DNA of 23,086 nt, taken from NCBI GenBank assembly GCA_000969725.1, contig JXSR01S072602.1. One strand, written 5' to 3'. This DNA is from Ophiothrix spiculata (taxonomy: Eukaryota > Echinodermata > Ophiuroidea > Amphilepidida > Ophiotrichidae). Shown piece after piece: positions 9,256 to 18,253 of this stretch; the stretch's first letter is position 1; each line of letters begins with the position of its first letter. The notes below the pieces were generated by a model that saw only the letters and a list, made by a program, of their open reading frames with translations, had not been told where the DNA came from and searched no databases. The translations under genes were made by a program, and so were the position numbers.

Positions 9256-9608
9256 TGGGGGGTCACTTACATTAACAAAAGGTATACTTCTACTTCTACA
9301 TATAGGTGTGTGCCGCCCTCGAGACCCCCTTTTTAAGCCTCCTCTTCCGCTCCCCAAGATGCCCATTTCAACATTGCTTCAGTTACGAAGACCCCCAAAG
9401 ACCTCAAAAGTGTGTTATCAACCTAATTTTGAGCGATTTTCAGCTCAAATAGTCATATTTTTATGGGAAAAACAGTTCCTGAGACCTCAATTCGGGAAAA
9501 AATCAGTTTCATAGACCCTATTTTTGACCAAAAATCAGTTCAGCAAGACCCTATATTGGATATTGCAGATATCACATACCTACCATTTTTTTTTCGAGTA
9601 CCCCCACC
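9256..9608 (+). repeat. Dispersed repeat R1, copy 1
   Basis: About 350 bases that recur inverted at 13557-13896, sharing GTCACTTACATT, GAGACCCCCTTTTTAAGCC, ATAGTCATATTTTTATGGG and ACATACCTACCA. It lies between exons G and H. Its open frames are not conserved between copies. Confidence 0.75.
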
Positions 9609-9707
9609 ACGAGACTCCTACATGTACAATAGTGAGCTGAGATTGAGAAATCAATATCAGAAAGCATCTGGAGGACCCTGATTGACAGCAAAATACCATA
9701 GGAGGGG

Positions 9708-10057
9708 TTACAGCACAATAAGCACAAATATCAACAACTTGAACCCCTTAGATGGGTGTGTGAATCTTGCAGTAGTGTTGAACATGATCTGGACCTCACT
9801 GCTGTCATTCACTATCATATCATCAGGCCTGGTCTTGCCATACAGTCTCATACCCACATTGGATGTGCCTTTCTGACTGTAATTCAGTTGTATATAATGA
9901 CCACTTCCTAGATGTATGTCTTGAAAGCTGATGTGTAAGAGGTGGTTCTTTGCAATGCTGATTGTCCACGTACAGAGTGCGTTGAGTGGGTAGCGGCTGG
10001 GGAAATCCGGGGAGGCCACATATCCTGGTTTGGTTGAGTTGAGATGTTCTTCACAGC
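9708..10057 (-). CDS. Exon G: complete CUB module 4 ending in an in-frame stop; probable alternative last exon
   Basis: The acceptor is CTACTTTGTTTCAG and the exon starts in phase 1, as exon F requires. It encodes a whole CUB: GCEEHLN, then KPGYVASPDFPSRYPLNALC with TW following, HLLHISFQDIHLGSGHYIQL, EVQIMFNTTA and SKGFKLL, then a hydrophobic IFVLIVL and a TAA stop at 9708-9710. It has two cysteines; sequons are NST, NYS, NDS and NTT. Unlike the other CUBs it is not split by an intron. The expected phase-1 donor just after GFKLL is absent. Only a weak GTAACC lies at the stop, in phase 2, which does not fit exon H. No AATAAA or ATTAAA is seen on this strand in the next 700 bases, which weakens the terminal-exon reading. 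The hydrophobic tail is too short for a membrane span. Confidence 0.85.
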
Positions 10058-10346
10058 CTGAAACAAAGTAGGAATATATGTGAGCACTCACCATCAACCT
10101 CCTATAAAGCCCGGGGTACTTAGTACAAAAGGGGTAATTGGGACATGCCTCAAATTCGGGTAACAAAATCAGGCTCTCTGGTATTTCAAACAGTCCTTTT
10201 ACTTTGCAAAATGTGGTATTTTGATGGGTTCATTTTTCAAAATTTTCTGAAATTTACGCCATTTGGTGCAAATTTTGACATTTCTTCTCAAAACTGAAGA
10301 TAGTTTTGCCAAAATAGTGCAAATTTGGGCAGACAAAATGTGGTTT

Positions 10347-10472
10347 TTGATTAAATTTGAATCAAAATTTGGGAGATTTGGTATATGGATGGGTCCCCTT
10401 TTCTTGAAAACTGGTATTTGGATGGGTGGCTTTTCAATTTTCCCAGAGGCACGTCCCTATCCATATTTGAGC
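10347..10472 (+). repeat. Dispersed repeat R2, copy 2
   Basis: ATTTGGTATATGGATGGGTC followed by TTTTCTTGAAAACTGG and GGATGGGTGG. Similar blocks are at 14310-14434 (same strand) and 708-820 (inverted). In the F-G intron. Confidence 0.7.
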
Positions 10473-10752
10473 CCCCCAGGTTATAAAGTCAGCATTTTTC
10501 ATTTTGAGATATAGGGCAAAGTTCAGAGACAAGGGACAAAACTAATTACCACCAGCTTTTGATTACAGTTTGTTATCTGACCAAATCACCAACTTCCAGT
10601 CAGATGACCCAGAATTACGGTAAATAACTCAGTTCCACCAGTAGGTGTTTAAGATAGGAGGAAAACGGATGCAGGCTACCATCACTTAAAAATGTATATA
10701 AGTTGTAAAATGTTTTTAAAATCTTTTGTTACATTATTATTAAATTTACCTT

Positions 10753-11033
10753 TAGGAGACAAAAAAAAAACCCTGGATGGATCTTTCAAGTAGATCGTTC
10801 GGGTAAATTTTTTTTGCCCAAAATAACCCAGAAATCCAAACCCCCAAAAAATGAGAGAAAAAATGAAAAAAACTTTTCAACAAAATTTTCTTTAAAAAAT
10901 TAGCCAAAATTTAACAATTTTGGCCAAAAAATGGCTGATATTACAAGATTTTGGCAAAACTAAAAAAAAAATCGTCCAAAACGCAAATTTAGGGTCGGTC
11001 GGGCCCATAAAACAATTTTTTTTTCATCTTTAG
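10753..11033. mobile_element. GGTCGGTCGG-family inverted-repeat element, copy 3
   Basis: Left TTAGGAGACAAAAAAAAAACC and the right end, reverse-complemented, CCTAAAGATGAAAAAAAAATTG. GATCGTTCGGG lies near the left and GGGTCGGTCGGGCCC near the right. Its right end is about 45 bases from the donor of exon F. Layout as in 4473-4749. Confidence 0.65.
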
Positions 11034-11077
11034 GGGTTTTTTTTCGAAGGGGGAGGAGCTTTACTATAACAACCTAC

Positions 11078-11311
11078 CTTTTAGCATGGAGTAACTCATC
11101 GAGTAAGCCAAAGACCGTCCAGCTATCTCCGGGATATTCAAATATGCGACTGTGATTGGTGACACAGGTGTAATATACACTGCAAGGGCACCATTCCAGT
11201 CCTTAGATAAAGCTATGATCTCGTTGACTTGACCATCCACTACCTCTGTGATTGAGATGAATTCCTCATAGATTAAATCCAGTTTGAGGATTGACAGCTG
11301 GAGCAATTTTC
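11078..11311 (-). CDS. Exon F: remainder of cysteine-free CUB-like module 3
   Basis: The exon has 234 bases (78 codons, phase 1 to phase 1), acceptor TTCTTTCATAG and donor AAAAG|GTAGGT. The protein alternates hydrophobic strands: KLLQLSILKLDLIYEEFISI, EVVDG, IIALSKDWNGALAVYITPVS and LAYSMSYSMLKG. This follows the CUB order of F.F.L.....D.L.I.DG, then L...G..V.F, then GF...Y. The module of exons E+F has no cysteine at all. Its end at SYSML followed by a phase-1 intron matches the other module ends. Function is unknown; a non-calcium, disulfide-free CUB variant is the best description. Exon F joins in frame both to exon G and directly to exon H. Confidence 0.82.
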
Positions 11312-12124
11312 CTATGAAAGAATAAACCAAATAAACTCACAAAAATATCAAATCATAATTTTATATATTTAGCATTCCTCATGCAAGAAAGTTAACTAAG
11401 GTTGAATTTTGCATTTATTTTTTCTGACCAAATGATGATTCTGGTACAAAAATGTTAGGCCCTTTTGCAATTTATTTGCAAAGAGCTTATACTCTCAACT
11501 AAATTCTTACATCTCTTTTGTAAAGTTTACAAATTGTCATTTCAAAAAGTAAAATAATAAACAAAGACACAACTGTATTATTTCCAATAAACACTCAGTG
11601 TTGTCGTCTATTTCTGAGGAGGGAGTGAGTATTTATAGCAGGGGGACATGTACCCATGGGGTAGTTTTCTCCCCCACTCCAAACCCTAACCCACCCAAAA
11701 AAAATAGGAGTAGAAAAATTGCATTTTCTTCCAACATCTCGAGGGGATATTCCCCCTCAGACACACCACACGAGGTTAAAAACAAAAATCATTAGAGAGG
11801 GTCATCAAAGCAAATATGTACCAATTGCCAAAAAAGGTAAGCACCAGTCACCCGAACTTCTAACTAACAAATGGCACATCGTCCTATCCCCAGAATGAGC
11901 GGTCTCCCACCCAACTAAGTCTCCCACCCAACTGAATTTTCGGGTCTCCCACCCAACTAAATTTTGAGGCCTCTGCCGCCACTGAATAGTGTCCGGTAGG
12001 CCACTCACTTTATTTGAATATTCAAGGACAATATATTTTGATTGTAAACTTTAATACATTCAAGTTATAAAAGTGTAATCAGAAAAAAACAAGGAATCAT
12101 CTAAATCAATGTGACCTGACTTAC
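11312..12124. other. E-F intron, mostly featureless
   Basis: Contains a three-copy GTCTCCCACCCAACT tandem repeat at about 11902-11960 and pyrimidine-rich, GGGG/CCCC-containing sequence at 11640-11760. No further exon or paired repeat. Confidence 0.5.
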
Positions 12125-12226
12125 CATTTGTCATATCCGGATGAATGACCCATCCGTTGTATAAGGTATCCTTTGGAGGCTGCAAACGTGATCCTGATGC
12201 ACCATAGGAATGCTGGAAAGAATCAT
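12125..12226 (-). CDS. Exon E: first part of cysteine-free CUB-like module 3
   Basis: This 102-base exon (34 codons, phase 1 to phase 1) has acceptor TTTCTCTCTTTTAG and donor AAATG|GTAAGT. It encodes DDSFQHSYGASGSRLQPPKD followed by TLYNGWVIHPDMTNG. The pattern SGSRLQPP....LYNGWVIHP resembles the opening strands of a CUB domain (G.L.SP..P..Y....C.W.I.) with both cysteines replaced. Alone it is too short to classify. Its sites, phase and frame link to exon F are what support it. The flanking intron toward exon D is about 2.3 kb and carries a 1-kb inverted-repeat element at 12383-13444. Confidence 0.75.
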
Positions 12227-12382
12227 CTAAAAGAGAGAAAGAAAGAATGAATAACAAAATTATTGAATGTATTTTTATGTCAATGTGGATGTTATATTAC
12301 ACAAGAGGAACTTCATAAGCAATTAATATTATTATATAAAAAATCAAATCCAAATAAATTTGGTACCCACAAAATATTTTGA

Positions 12383-13444
12383 CTTTCCAGTCAGGAGTCT
12401 TGATCACTCGGCACTGTTAATGGTGTGGTGTTTCTAGATGTTAACATCCTTAGTTTGGCTGGAAGATGTCAAAGTCAAACTTAAAGAATTTTGCTTGATG
12501 ACTTGATTGTATATTAGGTCAAGTTGGTATGCTCCCTTGTCTTTGTTCATGGTTTTAGTCCCTCAGCTTCTTATTAGGCTAGGCCTGGGACTAAAACACG
12601 GGTACCCGCCCGTAATGAGATTACCCGGGTACAAAATCTGTCGACTGATTACCCGAACTAGACAATAAAATCATAGAATTTTGAACAAAAAAATTTGTGT
12701 TCAACAATTTATTATAAAATCATCATCTGATCGAAGTAAACATGATAAATCATGATCACAATTGGAGAAAAATCAATTTTTTTTGGTGCAATTGAGACAT
12801 ATGGTCATGAGTAGACCAGTTCTAACAATGTAACTGCTCAATAATCAATACGGTCGGGTACCCGACAAAAAAAAAGTTGGGTACCCGAGTAGCAAATTCC
12901 TGAAAAGTTCCAGGCCTACCCTACTTCTTATCCAGATAGCTTCTTTCAGCCAGCGAGTTGTTTTGTTTGATTCTAGATCAGTAACTTTGGCCTCACCCCG
13001 CCCAATGATATGTTTTGTTTTGCCACATGGTCTGTGATGGTAGATTTGAAAGATTTGATTTGACTATGATGTCATCGTACTCTAGCAACTAAATGGTAAT
13101 TTGACTGAGAATGCGGCTGTCGGGCCAGTCAAGCGTTGTTCTTTGCTTACGCCCAATCTAGCGGCAAAATGTAAGATGCGCATTGCGTTGTATTCAAGAA
13201 ATAGTAGCGCGTGACACAACGCACGGCGAAGTCACTACGCACTCGCGCAGCGTCGGTCTAGGCATGGCGCCCGCGTGGCGCAAATCCCTAACTTAGCCGG
13301 ATTTTTAGTAGGGTGCAAATAGACAAGTTGCCTATCTGGACTTTTATTAATCTATGGATGTCATCCAGTTGAACTAAGGATGATAACATCTAGAAACACC
13401 GCACCATCAACAGTGCAGAGTGATCAAGACTCCTGAGAGGAAAG
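12383..13444. mobile_element. Non-autonomous DNA transposon with about 78-bp terminal inverted repeats
   Basis: Left CAGGAGTCTTGATCACTC, GGTGTTTCTAGATGTTA and CATCCTTAGTT (12383-12462) match the reverse complement of 13365-13444. The 1.06-kb interior has no transposase frame. It includes a probable nested insertion near 12580-12917 and a CpG-rich block at 13110-13300. It lies in the intron between exons D and E. Confidence 0.8.
12580..12917. mobile_element. Nested element with AGGCCTGG ends, possibly hAT-like
   Basis: TAGGCCTGGGA on the left and TCCAGGCCTA on the right, with GGGTACCCG words just inside both ends. This end style recalls hAT non-autonomous elements, but no 8-base target duplication could be matched. 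Confidence 0.5.
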
Positions 13445-13556
13445 GATTTGATATGAAAACTTTTATATATATTGAACTATGAACAATCCAGATGAATCTT
13501 TTTCAAGGGTTAAAAAATGTAAGGGATTCTTCACTCATATTCTGTTCCCGGGGAGA

Positions 13557-13896
13557 GTGGGGGTGTACTCAAAAAAATTTGGTAGGTATGTGATATCGCG
13601 ATATCCAACTTGAAGGTCTTGCGGAACAGATATTTGGTCAAAAATAGGGTCTATGGAACTATTTTTTTTTCCGAATTGAGGTCTCAAGAACTGTTTTTTC
13701 CCCATAAAAATATGACTATTTGAGCTGAAAACCGCTCAAAATTAAGTTGAAAACATGCTTTTGAGTCATTTTCTTTGAAAATGTGGGTCTTCAGAACTGA
13801 AGTAATCATGAAATGAAGTTGAAGAGGAGGCTTGAAAAGGGGGTCTTGATGGTAGCACATACCCATACCTTCCATCAATGTAAGTGAACCCCCCCC
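13557..13896 (-). repeat. Dispersed repeat R1, copy 2 (inverted relative to copy 1)
   Basis: Reverse-complement counterpart of 9256-9608, for example CCCATAAAAATATGACTATT and GGCTTGAAAAGGGGGTCT. It ends at a run of nine or so cytosines. Confidence 0.75.
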
Positions 13897-14309
13897 CCTC
13901 CCCCGTATTCTGTTTCACATACCCACATACCAATCTACACAACACTTCCCACTCACACGGATAATTTTGACAGTACGGTCCAAATATGCATCCAATCCCT
14001 CCCTCCCTCCACATCAAAGAAATACTGTTAAACCCTATATTTTTGTGAGAAGATATTTTCAGTATATTGGCTCAAACAGACATGTTACAAAAACTGATCC
14101 AATAAATTTTTGTTCAGTCTTTCAAGTCTTTCCTCTCGCTGTGAACCACGGATTAGGCCATGCAGAATCTATCATAGCGCATTGCTGCTATGATAGTGTA
14201 TTTTCTGGGAGGAGCACTATGGCGTAAATTTTGGATTTTTCTCTAAATTTCAAATAATAAAAATCAGCCTAAAATTTGTGCCAAATTAGCATAAATTTTC
14301 AATATTTGT
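13897..14309. other. Intronic sequence between repeats
   Basis: C-rich start, then a small stem at 14169-14196 (CTATCATAGC...GCTATGATAG). No exon was recognised. Confidence 0.45.
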
Positions 14310-14434
14310 ATAAATTTGACTCAAAATTTGGGCATTTGATATATGGATGGGTCCCTTTTCTTGAAAATTGGAATATACATGGGTGGTACTGCACATTTCC
14401 CAGTGACACGCCCCTACCAAATCCAAATTTGAGT
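14310..14434 (+). repeat. Dispersed repeat R2, copy 3
   Basis: GATATATGGATGGGTCCC then TTTTCTTGAAAATTGG, as at 10347-10472. About 80 bases from the donor of exon D. Confidence 0.65.
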
Positions 14435-14516
14435 ACAACCCGGGTGTATTTCTTCTTGGGCTATTTGTCACCTCAGTATTTCATAAAAGAAATACAAATA
14501 TTTAAAAAAAACTCAC

Positions 14517-14708
14517 CATCAAGTAGCGTAATCTGTGACCCCATACAGTTTCCACCATGCCCCAAGTTCTCAGCAACAATCAGCATCCATTGTCCATTAG
14601 AGAAAGCTGGTACGTTTTCATCGACCCATTCTGTGTAATTAGCTGAGTAATGATGGATACGTTTTCTTGGATCCGGTCGGCGACCTTCATAGAAGGATAT
14701 AACTGCAC
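14517..14708 (-). CDS. Exon D: second part of divergent CUB-like module 2
   Basis: The exon has 192 bases (64 codons, phase 1 to phase 1), acceptor CTTATCACAG and donor GATG|GTGAGT. It begins GAVISFYEGRR, which fits the CUB strand D.L.IYDG, and ends with AFSNGQWMLIVAENLGHGG, NCMG and QITLLDG, which fits the CUB ending FSSxxNxLxVxF.SD....GF.L.Y. The single cysteine (NCMG) would pair with one of the three in exon C. NYT is a sequon. A basic stretch (RRPDPRKR) near the start is unusual and could be a surface patch or a furin-like cleavage site; this is only inference. Joined to exon C the module is about 110 residues. Confidence 0.8.
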
Positions 14709-16678
14709 CTGTGATAAGAATGAGGGTATGCAGTGATTTCAAAACATCCCACCAGTCAGAGAGCTTGGGCTAAAATCACTATCTGCTCTTGTTAATTTTT
14801 GAGGTGTCTGTTCCATGATAGATCTGACTGCAATTACTTGATAAGATTTGCAGGCCCTGCGTTTTGAAAATACCTGATGTGCTACAAATAGCACTTCTCA
14901 GGATATTCATTTTGTATCTTACTGTGTATAATTTTTAGATTTAGATTTAGGTGTGCTGAAAATCGCACTCCTCAAGATCATTTTAGGCATGTGATGGTGT
15001 GCTATCGCACTTGCATGCCTTAAAATACAAGGCCTGGATTTTGAATGAATAATATTTTATTGCTGTAAACCCGATAATTAAAATTAAAATTAAAATGAGA
15101 TAAATTTGACATATTTATTTGAGAAATGTGAAGTTCCCACCGAAATTTTGTATCAAATTTTTCACAAAATCTGCAGAAGACTTATGTTCTTTTGATTGAA
15201 ATAATACAAAACAGGGGTCACAAGCCTATTTGTCTAAAAAATATTAAAATCTGTCAATTTTTGGCTTCAAAACACTACTCAGCGTATAATGCTTATTGCG
15301 GCACTTATCAACTCGGAAACTATTGCGTACTAGTAGACAGCGCGTGGACCAGACACCTTAAACTTTCAATTTGATGTATTCTAGCTTATTTTGTATTAAA
15401 ACTTATTAATGATACATTTTGGTGGGTGTTTCACTAGTCTTAAACCCAGGTCCATAACCAGAAGTTCAAAAAGAGTGTGGCAATGCAATTTCAAAATGCT
15501 TGTCTTGGATGACCTTAAACTATTTTTCTTTTAAAGTGGAAAGAGTTTTTAGACAACTTTTGGTAGTTCTACATCTAAACTAGGGACGTTAGTCTTCCAC
15601 AATACGGAAACACAGAAAAAACACAAATTCATGGAAAAACAAAATTGAATTATAACAATTGTACTATTAAACAACACAAATTAAAACAAAGCAAAACAAC
15701 AATGAAACATACCATCACACTGTTTAAATCTTGCATGAAATTCATGCGACAATCACTATTTTGCACAGCCTACTACCTATAATTTGATCAACATCAAATA
15801 GTGGGCCTCTTCACCTTCTGCATTGATACAGATAATCGCGTGCGTAGCTGAACACAGCACAACTGCAGGAGACAGCGCGCATTGTATGTGCAACTTGCAC
15901 ATCAGTATCTACAGCGTGCGTGTAAGTGGGATTATGTTTACTTACGGTAGAATAAGTCTCATAATACCCGCCTATTTGTGTTGATCAAAGTATAGACAGC
16001 TGATTGACACGAAAATACAACTAATATTTTTATCAACCCCCCCCCCCAAAAAAAAAAAACAACAACAAACAAACATGCAATTCAACTTTTAGAACACAGA
16101 AAATTTGCAAGTTTAATCTAACCATTTATTTTGAACTCCAAAATGAAGTTTTAAGGGTACTTTTGAGTGTTTTTAGTAAACGATTTGGAATATGGGGGAC
16201 CTTTACTCAAGTGGGGGTGACTACCCCCTTGCCTATCATCCCATGGTCATGGTCATTGCATTGTTGTAACAATGTCAAAAATGAGGCTCCCCCCCCCAAA
16301 AAAAAAAAAAGTTTGTCTCAGAAACCTGCGCGCATTGCTATGTGAAAATGAATTAAGCACATAGAGTTATACGCTGGTCTCTCTCTTTTTTTTATTGAGA
16401 GTTATCCAGTGATCAACTGCTGTCTGGGTTGCTGTCATTTGCTGTTGCAATTTTACATTTTATTTCAACATGATTGTCAGACTTTCCATAGTTAAAACAG
16501 GAGGTATCGTACTTAGAAACTGGGTAAGTTGGGCGATCAGAATTTTAGAGTATTAAAAAAAATATCCCATACCTAATTTCCTAAAAAGAATAAAGAAATA
16601 AAGAATTGCATACTGCATAGCTTTTTTGCAAACGGTTTCTGAGAGAAACCCTTTTTTTCTTGGCCCTAGGCCACTCAC
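14709..16678. other. C-D intron, small hairpins and homopolymer runs only
   Basis: Three short related stems (GTGCTACAAATAGCAC at 14879, GTGTGCTGAAAATCGCAC at 14951, and GTGTGCTATCGCAC within a larger palindrome at 14979-15026). C-run plus A-run blocks occur at about 16037-16060 and 16290-16310. No exon was seen. Confidence 0.5.
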
Positions 16679-16819
16679 CTGTGTTATTAAAGGTGCAATT
16701 CCAAAATGTTGTGAAGAATACACACTGGTTGCCTGTGGATGCATAGCATTGATAGACGGTTGACGGTACTGATGCAGGGAAGTAGGCTTCGCTTGTGTTC
16801 TTTACAAGTCCACCACTTT
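16679..16819 (-). CDS. Exon C: first part of divergent, four-cysteine CUB-like module 2
   Basis: The exon has 141 bases (47 codons, phase 1 to phase 1), with acceptor GTGATCACAG and strong donor ACACAG|GTGAGT. It begins ESGGLVKNTSEAYFPASVPS and continues through YQCYAS, NQCVFF and FWNCTF, so three cysteines lie within 18 residues. The GG...YFP..VP....C pattern recalls the start of a CUB domain (GG...SP.YP..YP....C.W), but the cysteine spacing is not the standard one. Sequons NTS, NCT and NNT are present. The frame continues cleanly into exon D. Its CUB relationship is inferred from layout and from the end of exon D; a different small cysteine-rich module is possible. Confidence 0.75.
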
Positions 16820-17220
16820 CTGTGATCACAAAAAATATATAACTCGAATGACAACAATGATGAAATTTGATTATTCAAGTAAATGATTCAAGTAATAATT
16901 TTACACCATGGCAAACAAATGATTTTAAAAAAATCATACTTGTCTTTGAATTGACGGTGTTACATGTTATTCCGATTATCTTTACACCAACTCTTTTAGT
17001 ACTTAATCAGTCTTAACCTGACGGGGCACTTGCAAGGTGAATGCCATGCTTATACTGGCCCATAAAAATGGACCCAAAACTAGGACCTTGGGTCAGCTTA
17101 AAAAGAACCCTAACGCATAATATCCACCTATAAATTAGTGGTACCACCCCCATCCCAAGTCAAAAAAAATAAAATGAATAAACATACAAAAATCTGCTTT
17201 TGCTTGATTTTATACCTTAC

Positions 17221-17322
17221 CTTGTAAAGTTATATTGAGACTAAAATAGCCCTGGTTCTGTGTCTCATCTGAAGTATATTTGACCCATAAATACTGACTA
17301 CTAGAAACAAGCCAAGGTGATT
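17221..17322 (-). CDS. Exon B: C-terminal third of CUB module 1
   Basis: This 102-base exon (34 codons, phase 1 to phase 1) has a TTTTTTTTCAG acceptor and a CAAG|GTAAGG donor. It reads SPWLVSSSQYLWVKYTSD followed by the segment QGYFSLNITLQ. This matches the end of a CUB domain: the SSxxxLxVxFxSD strand, an aspartate at the second calcium-site position, then GYFSLNI in place of the usual GF.L.Y. Joined to exon A it completes a module of about 117 residues, the normal CUB length. NIT is a likely glycosylation site. The intron between A and B is about 930 bases and contains a foldback element at 17759-18120. Confidence 0.85.
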
Positions 17323-17446
17323 CTGAAAAAAAAATAATGACATTCATGTAAAATTCTTATTGGTTATATCTCACAGAGAAAGTCAGTGTGTAAATTCATG
17401 TGATTTAATTGTTAAAGACCCATCATGAATTTAGAGCTCAGATCAC

Positions 17447-17690
17447 AGACATGCCACCATTTTTATTCCGGAATGGAGACAAGATTATGGTATTCAGGTT
17501 TTGCGGATGATGTATCGGTCATTTTGCTCCAATATCGAAAACATGGACACACCCTTTGTGTCAGGTTAGTGTTTCACCCGGAGTTGATTTGGTACAAAGA
17601 ACCAGTATACCCCCAGTGTGAGCTCCATGGCTGATGACACCATTACACATGAGGGGTGGGGGTACGGGATATACAAAGTCTGGGATCTCT
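17447..17690 (+). repeat. Dispersed repeat R3, copy 2
   Basis: Counterpart of 8125-8431, sharing TTTTTATTCCGGAATGGAGAC-like sequence and GTGAGCTCCATGGCTGA. It lies between exons A and B. The open frame at 17425-17634 is not conserved in the other copy. Confidence 0.6.
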
Positions 17691-17758
17691 GCTCTAAATA
17701 GATAGACCCTTACACTGTAAACTGTTTGTTTTAAAAATACACAGTTGCTGATGTCTTA

Positions 17759-18120
17759 TCCGTATGCACAAAGCAGGACTAACTTTAGTTCCGGACTAAG
17801 TAAAATTTTAATCTGTAAAAATTTACGTCCTTGCATTAAGATATATGCTGAAATGACTATATTTTGACTATTGTCTGTTTTGGAACATTGGCATTTTTTT
17901 AACCAAAAAAACTCCCCCAAAAACTGGTTTAGACCAGGACTAACTAATTTAGTCTCAGACTAAACCTCTTATTTGTTCTAACAATAATTGCAATGTTCTA
18001 AAACAGACAAATAAATCCAATATTAAAATCGCTAGATTTCTCCCAAATGTGTGATTTTCCCGAAATTTCAAATTTCACTTAGTCCGTGACTAAGTTAGTC
18101 CTGCTTTGTGTTTATACGGA
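17759..18120. mobile_element. Foldback MITE-like element
   Basis: TCCGTATGCACAAAGCAGGA and onward to GGACTAAGT pairs with the reverse complement of the right end (ACTTAGTCC...TCCTGCTTTGTG, ATACGGA). Inner inverted matches (TGTCTGTTTT.GAACATTG) show it is nearly palindromic throughout. 134 bases from the donor of exon A. Confidence 0.8.
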
Positions 18121-18253
18121 CCTAAAAGATTAATAATATGATGCTTTAAAACACAGACAAAATTAATTCTAAGGAAACAATAGCTTGATCATTTGGGGCA
18201 AATAGATATCAAAATCAGTCCTAAATATAAAAAAAAGAAAATTTAACACTTGC

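Noticed and set aside
9463-9681. Plus-strand frames across repeat R1
   Set aside because: The frames are not kept in the second R1 copy at 13557-13896.
9785-9860. Internal phase-1 donor-like A|GTGAGG in exon G that would allow G-H splicing
   Set aside because: Its use would remove the last strands (EVQIMF...GFKLL) that clearly belong to the CUB fold; kept only as a remote alternative.
13110-13300. CpG-rich block as a promoter CpG island
   Set aside because: It is short, lies inside a transposon in the middle of the gene, and no transcript start evidence is visible.
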